Shown: piece by piece, positions 16,607 to 24,229 of the stretch
Layout of the letters: every line of letters begins with the position of its first letter
Numbering within the stretch: position 1 is the first letter of the stretch
Source of the DNA: Lachnospiraceae bacterium
GTDB lineage: Bacteria > Bacillota > Clostridia > Lachnospirales > Lachnospiraceae
Direction: 5' to 3'
DNA length: 37,712 nucleotides
Assembly: GCA_900767585.1 (NCBI GenBank)
Contig: CAAFZP010000124.1
Location: 1-37,712 of the forward strand
The notes under the pieces: generated by a model
What the model saw: only the letters and a program-made list of their open reading frames with translations
Database searches by the model: none
What the model was told of the DNA's origin: nothing
Made by a program: the position numbers and the translations under genes

Positions 16607-17533
16607 ATGATTAACGAATTAGTGGCACAGATTGAAAAGAAGGACGCACCGATTGTAGTCGGATTAGATCCGATGCTTTCCTATGTACCGGAGTATATTC
16701 AGAAGAAAGCATTTTCAGAGTATGGAGAGACGTTAAAAGGTGCAGCCGAGGCAATCTGGGAATACAATAAAGGAATTATCGATGCAACTTACGATTTGAT
16801 TCCGGCAGTAAAACCGCAGATCGCAATGTATGAGCAGTTTGGAATCGAGGGACTTATCGCATTCCACAAGACATGTGCGTATGCAAAGGAGAAAGGTCTT
16901 GTAATCATCGGTGACATCAAGCGTGGTGACATCGGTTCCACATCTACGGCATATGCAGTCGGACACCTGGGAAAAGTTCAGGTTGGAAGCAAGGAGTATG
17001 CCGGTTTTGACGAGGATTTCGTGACTGTCAACCCATATCTTGGAACCGATGGCGTGAAGCCGTTTGTGGATGTATGTAAGCAGTACAACAAGGGTATTTT
17101 CGTACTCGTGAAGACGTCCAATCCATCTTCCGGTGAGTTCCAGGATCAGCTTATTAATGGCCGCCCATTGTACGAGCTTGTTGCTGAGAAGGTCGTTGAG
17201 TGGGGTGAAGCCTGCATGGGTGATACATACAGTAACGTCGGATGTGTGGTTGGTGCGACATACCCGGAGATGGGTAAGGTACTCCGGAAGCTGATGCCGA
17301 AGACATACATCCTTGTACCGGGCTACGGTGCACAGGGAGGCAAGGCTGCAGATCTCGTACATTACTTCAATCCGGATGGACTTGGCGCGATCGTCAACTC
17401 TTCCCGTGGCATCATCGCTGCGTATAAGCAGGACAAATACGCATCCTTCGGCGAGACCGGATATGCGGATGCGAGCCGTCAGGCAGTCAAGGACATGATT
17501 GCCGACATTAATGGAGCCAGAGCAAACAGCTAA
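16607..17533 (+). CDS. pyrF: Orotidine 5'-phosphate decarboxylase (type 2)
   Basis: 308 residues, the longer type 2 form found in many Clostridia. It converts OMP to UMP, the last step of the pathway. Visible motifs are IVVGLDPML at the N-terminus, IPAVKPQIAMYEQFG, the catalytic GDIKRGDIGSTSTAYA (Lys and Asp of the DxKxxD-type site), VNPYLGTDGVKPF and the phosphate-binding end YILVPGYGAQGG followed by NSSRGI. AGGAGG lies upstream. It is followed by a 369-base non-coding region with palindromic element 2 before pyrK. Confidence 0.97.
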   Translation: MINELVAQIEKKDAPIVVGLDPMLSYVPEYIQKKAFSEYGETLKGAAEAIWEYNKGIIDATYDLIPAVKPQIAMYEQFGIEGLIAFHKTCAYAKEKGLVIIGDIKRGDIGSTSTAYAVGHLGKVQVGSKEYAGFDEDFVTVNPYLGTDGVKPFVDVCKQYNKGIFVLVKTSNPSSGEFQDQLINGRPLYELVAEKVVEWGEACMGDTYSNVGCVVGATYPEMGKVLRKLMPKTYILVPGYGAQGGKAADLVHYFNPDGLGAIVNSSRGIIAAYKQDKYASFGETGYADASRQAVKDMIADINGARANS

Positions 17534-17585
17534 TCAAAACAAGGTAACAGATTTATCGATGCATTTTGAAGAAGATACTAAGAAA

Positions 17586-17882
17586 TATAATTGTGAAACT
17601 GATTCATAATGTAGATTGCATGTGTTTTCATACACATTCATGACATATATCATATGTTTGGAACTTAGAAGTTCTTGATGTTCTGGATGTAACAGCAATG
17701 TTTGAACACGATGTTCAAACAAGCCGCCAGTGAGACATGGATGTCGAATTGGCGGCGGTTGCGTACGGTACTAATAAATGAATCAGAACATCTAGTACTT
17801 CTTAGTTCCAATACATGATATAGGAATGAAGTGTATGGAAATACATGCTTTGGAACATGTGCAAATCAGTTTCACAATTATA
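17586..17882. repeat. Long palindromic element 2 (MITE-like or structured RNA) between pyrF and pyrK
   Basis: The 369-base gap between pyrF and pyrK is mostly this element. Outer arms TATAATTGTGAAACTGATT (17586-17604) and its exact complement (17864-17882) pair 19/19. GCATGTGTTTTCATACACAT (from 17618) pairs with 17825-17848. A further stem joins about 17649-17695 with 17784-17822, with a few mismatches. The centre holds two hairpins: GTTTGAAC/GTTCAAAC (17700-17720) and GCCGCCA/TGGCGGC (17723-17756), the latter enclosing GACATGGATGTC. No significant open frame is inside. The core ends ATTGTGAAACTG are flanked by TATA on both sides. Confidence 0.78.
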
Positions 17883-17902
17883 GAAGATAAGAGGAGTCGA
17901 AA

Positions 17903-18667
17903 ATGGGAAAGATAAAGATGGAGGCGAAGATCGTCCGTCAGGACGAGATCGCCACAGACATATATTCAATGGTGATACAGGCACCGGAGATTGCCAGCCA
18001 GGCAGTACCGGGACAGTTTATTGACTTGTATTCCGCAGACGGAAGTAAGTTGCTTCCGCGTCCGATCAGTCTGTGTGAGATTGACCGTGCAGCAGGTACA
18101 CTCCGGATTGTATATCGTATTGCAGGAAAGGGCACAAAGGAATTCTCAATGCTTACCTCCGATCATACGATCACGATACTCGGACCACTCGGAAACGGAT
18201 TTACGAAGAAAGATAAGAAGGCGATCCTGATCGGTGGCGGAATCGGCATTCCACCGATGCTGCAGCTTGCGAAAGAGCTTACATGCGAGAAGGCAATCGT
18301 GCTTGGATTCCGTGATGAGGAATTTTTATCCGAGGAATTTGAACCATATGGTACTGTTTACAAATCCAGCGACAACGGCACGATCGGTGTCAAAGGAACG
18401 GTTATGGATGCAATTCGCGAGTACGGCATCGAGGGCACAGAGATTTATGCCTGCGGACCAACACCGATGCTTCGTGCGATTCAGAGCTATGCACTAGAAC
18501 ATGGCATCGAAGCACAGTTATCCTTAGAAGAGCGTATGGCATGCGGTGTGGGTGCCTGCCTTGCCTGCGTATGCAAGTCGAAGGAGATTGACGACCATTC
18601 ACAGGTGAAGAATAAGCGTGTATGCAAGGATGGCCCTGTGTTTTATGCCGAGGAGGTGGAGCTTTGA
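17903..18667 (+). CDS. pyrK: Dihydroorotate dehydrogenase electron transfer subunit (PyrK)
   Basis: 254 residues. PyrK carries FAD and a [2Fe-2S] cluster and passes electrons from dihydroorotate oxidised by PyrD to NAD+. The FAD-binding motif LLPRPISLCEID and the NAD-binding-type GGGIGIPPMLQLAKEL are present. The cluster cysteines are in RMACGVGACLACVCK and the later KNKRVCKDGPVF. GAGGAG lies upstream of the start. The stop overlaps the pyrD start (TGATG), as in other pyrK-pyrD pairs. Confidence 0.97.
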   Translation: MGKIKMEAKIVRQDEIATDIYSMVIQAPEIASQAVPGQFIDLYSADGSKLLPRPISLCEIDRAAGTLRIVYRIAGKGTKEFSMLTSDHTITILGPLGNGFTKKDKKAILIGGGIGIPPMLQLAKELTCEKAIVLGFRDEEFLSEEFEPYGTVYKSSDNGTIGVKGTVMDAIREYGIEGTEIYACGPTPMLRAIQSYALEHGIEAQLSLEERMACGVGACLACVCKSKEIDDHSQVKNKRVCKDGPVFYAEEVEL

Positions 18668-19569
18668 TGAATACAAAGGTAAGTATTGCAGGTGTGGAGC
18701 TTAAGAATCCGATTACCGTTGCATCCGGTACATTTGGTTCCGGTATGGAATACGACGAGTTCGTAGACTTAAATCTCCTTGGAGCGGTAACGACAAAGGG
18801 CGTAGCGAATGTTCCGTGGCCGGGGAACCCGACACCGCGTGTGGCAGAGACCTACGGTGGCATGATGAATGCGATTGGATTGCAGAATCCGGGAATTGAT
18901 ACATTTGTGAAGCGGGATATCCCATTCTTAAAGGAGAAGGATACGAAGATTATCGTCAATGTGTGTGGGAAAAGCACCGAAGATTATCTGGACGTTGTGG
19001 AGCGGCTTGGCGATGAGCCGGTTGATCTTCTGGAGATCAACGTATCGTGCCCGAACGTGAAAGAGGGTGGTATTGCATTTGGACAGGATCCAAAAGCACT
19101 CTATGATATTACGAAGGCAATCAAGGCGAAGGCGAAGCAGCCAATCATCATGAAGCTTTCTCCGAATGTCACAGATATTACGGAGATGGCGAAGGCCGCC
19201 GAGGCAGCCGGAAGTGATGCGCTTTCCCTGATCAACACTTTGACCGGAATGAAGATTGATATAAAGCGCCGTGCATTTGCAGTTGCAAACAAGACAGCGG
19301 GTGTGTCCGGCCCGGCGATCCATCCGGTTGCGGTGCGTATGGTATATCAGGTGGCAAATGCCGTGAAGCTGCCGATCATCGGTATGGGCGGCGTGATGAA
19401 TACCGAGGATGCACTGGAGATGATCATGGCCGGTGCGACTGCAGTTGCGGTCGGTACCGCGAATTTCCACAATCCATATGCAACGGTTGAGATTATAAAA
19501 GGAATTGAGGATTATATGCAGGCAAACGGGGTAGACGATATCAACACTCTGATTGGCTGTGTAAAATAA
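18667..19569 (+). CDS. pyrD: Dihydroorotate dehydrogenase, class 1B catalytic subunit (PyrD)
   Basis: 300 residues from ATG 18667, which overlaps the pyrK stop by one base and is preceded by GAGGAGG inside pyrK. FMN-dependent oxidation of dihydroorotate to orotate. Motifs: NPITVASGTFGSG, GAVTTKGV, the Cys-type active-site loop INVSCPNVKEGGIAFG (class 1 uses Cys as base), KLSPNVTDI and GMGGVMNTEDALEMIMAGA for phosphate binding. Class 1B because pyrK is adjacent. pyrE is not in this window, although it often follows pyrD in related bacteria. Confidence 0.97.
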   Translation: MNTKVSIAGVELKNPITVASGTFGSGMEYDEFVDLNLLGAVTTKGVANVPWPGNPTPRVAETYGGMMNAIGLQNPGIDTFVKRDIPFLKEKDTKIIVNVCGKSTEDYLDVVERLGDEPVDLLEINVSCPNVKEGGIAFGQDPKALYDITKAIKAKAKQPIIMKLSPNVTDITEMAKAAEAAGSDALSLINTLTGMKIDIKRRAFAVANKTAGVSGPAIHPVAVRMVYQVANAVKLPIIGMGGVMNTEDALEMIMAGATAVAVGTANFHNPYATVEIIKGIEDYMQANGVDDINTLIGCVK

Positions 19570-19899
19570 ATGGTTATGAGTTTGTTCAAGAAACGAAGAT
19601 ATTATTTTACAGATTCATCGTTTGCGAGTGATACGATCATCGCAGACTGCATGGGAGGAATCGCACTGGGGATAGAAATCGCAAGTGTGATTGCTTCGGT
19701 TGCAACTGCGGGACATGTGCCGGATGTGTTCGGTATGCTTTATATCATTGCACTCCTCTTATCGGTGGTCGGTGGGATTTTCGCCCGCCTGGGTCTGCAG
19801 TCACAAAAAGGCGGTGTGCGCGGAAAAAGAATCTCGATTGCCTTGAATGCGGTTGCATTTATCATTCCGTTTGGCATGATAATTCTGGGCATAATTTAA
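19570..19899 (+). CDS. Small polytopic membrane protein of unknown function
   Basis: 109 residues, starting directly after the pyrD stop with no spacer; ATG 19576 is an alternative start. No good ribosome binding site is visible, so translation probably depends on coupling with pyrD. Three or four hydrophobic segments are visible (about 30-47, 52-72 and 88-109). The N-terminus SLFKKRRYYFTDSSFASDT is basic. The layout resembles small DUF-type membrane proteins common in Lachnospiraceae (possibly DUF6142), but I cannot confirm the family. No function is proposed. Confidence 0.7.
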   Translation: MVMSLFKKRRYYFTDSSFASDTIIADCMGGIALGIEIASVIASVATAGHVPDVFGMLYIIALLLSVVGGIFARLGLQSQKGGVRGKRISIALNAVAFIIPFGMIILGII

Positions 19900-19957
19900 A
19901 CCGGTAACATCGGAATCTTTGTTTTGTATGCAGCTTATAAAATAGGAGGATGGGAAT

Positions 19958-22054
19958 ATGAGTGAAGTCGAATTGCAGGAACGAATTCAGCTTGCAATCG
20001 AGCGAATCAGTGAAATAAAAGAAGAGGATGCTGCATGCTGGGCAGAACTTGAAAAAAAGCATGTGTGCGCCGGAGCTATAAAAAAATATTTTGACGGTGT
20101 GTCAGATTTTTTGTTGTATGTCTATGACGTCTATGAGATTTTATCTAAGCCCGGAGCACTTACATTGGAGCTTCCAAAACTGCAGGAAATCAACCACGGA
20201 TTGTATGCGGATATCCTTCCGGAACATTATGATGAAAGTTATGCGAACCCGGATTATGCACAGGAAAAGCTTGGGATTTATGGGAAGCTGTTGTGCATGC
20301 TTTATGCAGAACTTCGCTGCCTGATCGTTTATGCGTATGAGGATGAAAAAGAAGCGTTTGTCTCTTTGCTTGAATTGTTCTTAGAAGTATATGGGATGTT
20401 TGCAATTTCTGATGCGGCATCACTGCCTGCGGAGTCATCCATCAAAGACGCAATTTATTATTATATGTATGATTATGCAGATGTACTTGTTGCAAAACGT
20501 ATCCGGGATACGATCACCTGTGAAGACAATTTTGCTTATGATATCGTGATGAATCAGGATCTGTCGAGACCGGATTATCTTTATGCATATGGAGAATATG
20601 TCAGCGAAAATGAAATCCGTATGGCACAGTATCTTGCAAAGCTTCCGCAAGCGCGGATTGATGCCCTTGCGCGCACATATGTGCAGGGGTTTATTAAAGG
20701 CTTTGAGACGATGCGAATTGACATAAAACCGAAAAAAACAGTGAATATCCGGTACTTCATCGGACAGGAGCGAATCGTGAAAAGCGCAATCATGCAATTT
20801 GCAGCCGAAGGGTTGCAGGCAATTCTGTTCCGGTATCCGGTGAGCCGGATTAACCGGAAAGCAACACTTCGCCCGGGATATGCGGCAACACCGGCGAATA
20901 AGCAGTATGATTATGACCATGCGGGAGATGACGCCGTATTTTTTGACCGTGCATTTATGGAGCGTAAGCTTGAAATCATGGAACAGACATACGAGCAGGA
21001 AAAAGAAGCAGCCCGCGTCTATGCAGGACCGGCAGTCATCGAAGTGTTCGGCGAAGAGCCATTTGGCCCGCAGACGAAGACGACGGTCTGGAAATTGTCC
21101 GACAAGCAGCGGAAGATGTCTGTAGAATATGCGTCGAAGGCAGCGGAAATCACAAATCGCTACATTCCACACGATCAGTACAGTTTCACAATCATCGCAT
21201 ATCCGGTTCCGGAAATCGGTGCGGATTTCGAGGAGATCTTCGATGCGGTGGAAGAAGTCAATACACTCGACAATGAGAAATATAAAGTCATCCAGCAGAC
21301 GATGATCGATTGTCTCGATGATGCAGAATATGTGCATGTGCTTGGCAAAGATGGCAATCAGACAGACATGAAAGTGATGCTGCACCAGATTGATAAGAAG
21401 ACACAGACGAACTTTGAAAACTGCCTGGCGGATGTGAACATCCCGCTTGGGGAAGTCTTTACCTCTCCGGTGCTTACCGGTACGAAGGGAACGCTGCATG
21501 TGAGCCAGGTATATCTGAACGAACTCAAATACACAGATTTAAAGCTTACCTTTGAGGACGGAAAGATTGCAGATTATACATGCAGAAACTTCGGGGACGA
21601 GGCGGAAAACAAGCGGTTTATCAGGGAAAATCTGTTGTTTCATCACGAGACGCTTCCCATCGGGGAATTTGCAATCGGCACAAACACGACAGCGTATGCG
21701 ATGGCAGGGAAATTTGACATCTTATATAAACTGCCGATTCTGATCGTAGAGAAGATGGGACCGCATTTTGCAGTTGGTGATACATGTTACAGCTATAGCG
21801 AGGACAGCCGCTTGTACAATCCGGATGGCAGGGAGATCATCGCGAAAGAAAACGAATGCTCGGTATTGCGCAAATCGGACGATAAGCAGGAACGATTAAA
21901 CGCGTATTTTAACTGCCATACCGATATTACGATTCCGTATGAAGAAATCGGAGGCATCTACGCTGTAAAGCCGGATGGCACGAAGACGGCAATCATTGAA
22001 GATGGAAAATTTGTGCTTCCGGGGACAGAAGCGTTGAATGAGGCATTGCAATAA
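19958..22054 (+). CDS. M29-family aminopeptidase-like protein with long N-terminal extension
   Basis: 698 residues, much longer than the usual 410 of M29 (AmpS/AmpT) metallo-aminopeptidases. The C-terminal 400 residues keep the M29 pattern: EVFTSPVLTGTKG (Glu499), IGEFAIGTNT (Glu570), GPHFAVGDTCYSY (His603 and a nearby Tyr) and NCHTDITIP (His654, Asp656). These match the metal ligands and Tyr of the family, so activity is plausible. The first 330 residues are helical and do not match a domain I recognise. There is no signal peptide. AGGAGGATGGG lies upstream. It stands as a separate gene after the pyr cluster. Confidence 0.82.
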   Translation: MSEVELQERIQLAIERISEIKEEDAACWAELEKKHVCAGAIKKYFDGVSDFLLYVYDVYEILSKPGALTLELPKLQEINHGLYADILPEHYDESYANPDYAQEKLGIYGKLLCMLYAELRCLIVYAYEDEKEAFVSLLELFLEVYGMFAISDAASLPAESSIKDAIYYYMYDYADVLVAKRIRDTITCEDNFAYDIVMNQDLSRPDYLYAYGEYVSENEIRMAQYLAKLPQARIDALARTYVQGFIKGFETMRIDIKPKKTVNIRYFIGQERIVKSAIMQFAAEGLQAILFRYPVSRINRKATLRPGYAATPANKQYDYDHAGDDAVFFDRAFMERKLEIMEQTYEQEKEAARVYAGPAVIEVFGEEPFGPQTKTTVWKLSDKQRKMSVEYASKAAEITNRYIPHDQYSFTIIAYPVPEIGADFEEIFDAVEEVNTLDNEKYKVIQQTMIDCLDDAEYVHVLGKDGNQTDMKVMLHQIDKKTQTNFENCLADVNIPLGEVFTSPVLTGTKGTLHVSQVYLNELKYTDLKLTFEDGKIADYTCRNFGDEAENKRFIRENLLFHHETLPIGEFAIGTNTTAYAMAGKFDILYKLPILIVEKMGPHFAVGDTCYSYSEDSRLYNPDGREIIAKENECSVLRKSDDKQERLNAYFNCHTDITIPYEEIGGIYAVKPDGTKTAIIEDGKFVLPGTEALNEALQ

Positions 22055-22152
22055 GTGCGTTATGACAGGAATTTTGTCGGGAATCAGTCATGGATTCCTG
22101 ATGGAAGTTATAGAAACATTACAAAAATAAAAGATACAGGAAGGAAGAAAAA

Positions 22153-22992
22153 ATGAGTACGAAAAAGATCGGTGATCTGATTACAGATAACATGGGGGTA
22201 TATGAAGGAAAAACAAAGCTTTCGTTCGGAAAGCTGGTATTGCTCGGTATGCTTGCAGGTGCTTTCATTGCGATTGGTGCATCAAGCAGCAGCGCGGCAG
22301 TTTACGGAATCAGCAATACAGGACTTGCGAAGTCGTTAGCAGGTGCAATCTTCCCGGTGGGATTGATGTTTGTTGTATTGATCGGCGCAGAGCTTTTCAC
22401 AGGGGATTGTCTGATGTCATTTGCTGTATTTGACAAGCGGATCAAGCTTCTCGATATGATCCGGGTGTTAGCGGTAGTATTTATCACAAATCTGATCGGT
22501 GCGTGCATTGTGGTTGTGCTGGTGAACCGTTGCGGACAGCTCGATTATGGAAATGGTGCGCTTGCAGCAGCGACGATCAAGACCGCTTATAATAAGATGA
22601 ATTTAAGTTTTATGAAGGCATTTACATCCGGAATCATGTGTAACATCCTTGTATGTCTGGCAGTGCTTCTGGCGGGAGTATGTCAGGATGCGATTGGAAA
22701 GATCTTCGCATGTTTCTTCCCAATCTGGGCGTTTGTGATTGCAGGTTATGAGCACTGTGTGGCAAATATGTACTATATTCCTGCCGGACTTCTTGCAAAG
22801 CATGGTGAGGCATACTACAATGCGGCAATTATGGCAGGTATGACACCGGATCAGCTTGATTCAATGACGGTTGGTAAGTTCTTTCTGAACAACCTCCTTC
22901 CGGTTACACTTGGAAATATCGTGGGCGGCGTGGTATTCGTTGCGTTGCCGTTGTATCTGATTTACAAAAATAAAAACAAGGCAGAAGCATAG
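22153..22992 (+). CDS. Formate/nitrite transporter family channel (FocA/NirC-like)
   Basis: 279 residues with six hydrophobic segments. FNT proteins are pentameric anion channels for formate, nitrite or hydrosulfide. Family signatures are GMLAGAFIAIGASSSSA (first helix pair), AELFTGDCLMS (omega loop region), GIMCNILVCLAVLL and the conserved IAGYEHCVANMYYIPAGLL, which holds the central His of the pore. Pyruvate formate-lyase fermenters often use such a channel for formate export. AGGAAGG is upstream. The substrate cannot be decided from sequence. Confidence 0.92.
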   Translation: MSTKKIGDLITDNMGVYEGKTKLSFGKLVLLGMLAGAFIAIGASSSSAAVYGISNTGLAKSLAGAIFPVGLMFVVLIGAELFTGDCLMSFAVFDKRIKLLDMIRVLAVVFITNLIGACIVVVLVNRCGQLDYGNGALAAATIKTAYNKMNLSFMKAFTSGIMCNILVCLAVLLAGVCQDAIGKIFACFFPIWAFVIAGYEHCVANMYYIPAGLLAKHGEAYYNAAIMAGMTPDQLDSMTVGKFFLNNLLPVTLGNIVGGVVFVALPLYLIYKNKNKAEA

Positions 22993-23017
22993 GACTTTTG
23001 TAGAAAGGACGTGAAAT

Positions 23018-24208
23018 ATGGCAAAACGTGTAATATGGATCGTACTTGACAGTGCAGGAATCGGAGCGGAACCGGATGCAGATAAGTTCGGCGATGTTGG
23101 CTCCGATACATTTGGACATATTTTAGCAGCCTATCCGGACGCAAAATTTGATAATCTGACGAAGCTTGGACTTCGGGCGATTGAGAAGACATCGTTTTAC
23201 GATGCGGCAACAAAAGGCAATGTGATTGGTGTGTATGGAAAGGCACAGGAGTTATCCAACGGCAAGGATACGACAACCGGACACTGGGAGATGATCGGGA
23301 TCCATACGAAGCACGCATTCCCGACGTATCCAAATGGATTCCCACAGGAGATTATCGATGCGTTTATCGAGCAGACCGGTTGTGGAGCTATCTACGGAAA
23401 CAAGGTCGCATCCGGCATTCCGATCATTGCAGAATATGGCGAGGAACACATGAAGACCGGATATCCGATCGTCTATACGTCGGCAGATTCGGTATTTCAG
23501 ATTGCGGCGTCCGAGGAGAAGGTCGGACTTCCGCGGTTGTATGAGATGTGTGAGATTGCAAGAAAGATTCTGGTCGGCGAACATGGCGTCGGACGCGTGA
23601 TTGCAAGACCATTTGTACGAAAAGGCGATGGATTTGAGCGGACAAGCAACCGCCGTGACTATGCGTTAGAGCCATCAAAGCACAATGTGCTGGTGCATCT
23701 GGCAGATGCAGGTGTGCGGGTATGCGGAGTCGGTAAGATCAGCGATATCTTCCACGGCAGCGGTATCTGCGCTTCGGTGCATACAACCGGGAACACCGAT
23801 GGCATGCAGAAGACGCTTGACTATATACAGACAGAACCGGAGGGACTGATCTTCACGAACCTGGTTGATTTTGATATGAAATACGGACACCGTCGGGATA
23901 CGCTTGGCTATAAGAACGCGCTCGAAGAATTCGATGCGTGGCTGCCGAAGCTGTATGCGCAGATGACGGACGAGGATCTTCTGATTGTGGATGCCGATCA
24001 TGGCTGTGATCCGACATTTAAGGGAACCGACCACACGAGGGAATATATTCCGATTCTGATGTATGGAAAGGGTTTGAAGCAGGGAACAGATCTTGGCACA
24101 AGACCGACTTTTGCTGATATTGGCAAGACCGTGGAGGAGTATCTGCTCAGAAGCTGTGTGGACGATGCGAAGGCAATCGGGAACAGTTTCTTAAAAGAAA
24201 TCATGTAG
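23018..24208 (+). CDS. deoB: Phosphopentomutase
   Basis: 396 residues, normal for DeoB. It interconverts ribose (or deoxyribose) 1-phosphate and 5-phosphate in nucleoside breakdown. Alkaline phosphatase superfamily motifs are visible: WIVLDSAGIGAEPDADKFGD with the first metal-binding Asp, NGKDTTTGHWEMIG with the phosphorylated Thr, FTNLVDFDMKYGHRRD, and VDADHGCDPTFKGTDHTREY with the second set of Asp/His ligands. It is 21 bases upstream of the pyrimidine-nucleoside phosphorylase gene, its functional partner. Confidence 0.97.
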   Translation: MAKRVIWIVLDSAGIGAEPDADKFGDVGSDTFGHILAAYPDAKFDNLTKLGLRAIEKTSFYDAATKGNVIGVYGKAQELSNGKDTTTGHWEMIGIHTKHAFPTYPNGFPQEIIDAFIEQTGCGAIYGNKVASGIPIIAEYGEEHMKTGYPIVYTSADSVFQIAASEEKVGLPRLYEMCEIARKILVGEHGVGRVIARPFVRKGDGFERTSNRRDYALEPSKHNVLVHLADAGVRVCGVGKISDIFHGSGICASVHTTGNTDGMQKTLDYIQTEPEGLIFTNLVDFDMKYGHRRDTLGYKNALEEFDAWLPKLYAQMTDEDLLIVDADHGCDPTFKGTDHTREYIPILMYGKGLKQGTDLGTRPTFADIGKTVEEYLLRSCVDDAKAIGNSFLKEIM

Positions 24209-24229
24209 TTACGATAGGGGTGACGTAAG

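Noticed and set aside
20435..21499. 354-residue minus-strand open frame
   Set aside because: It lies wholly inside the M29 peptidase gene, has an unusual composition rich in Cys, His and Ile, and has no ribosome binding site or recognisable domain. It is a shadow frame.
22055..22152. Terminator between the M29 peptidase and FNT transporter genes
   Set aside because: Only a weak 6-7 bp inverted repeat (around GGAATC/GATTCC) without a T run is present.
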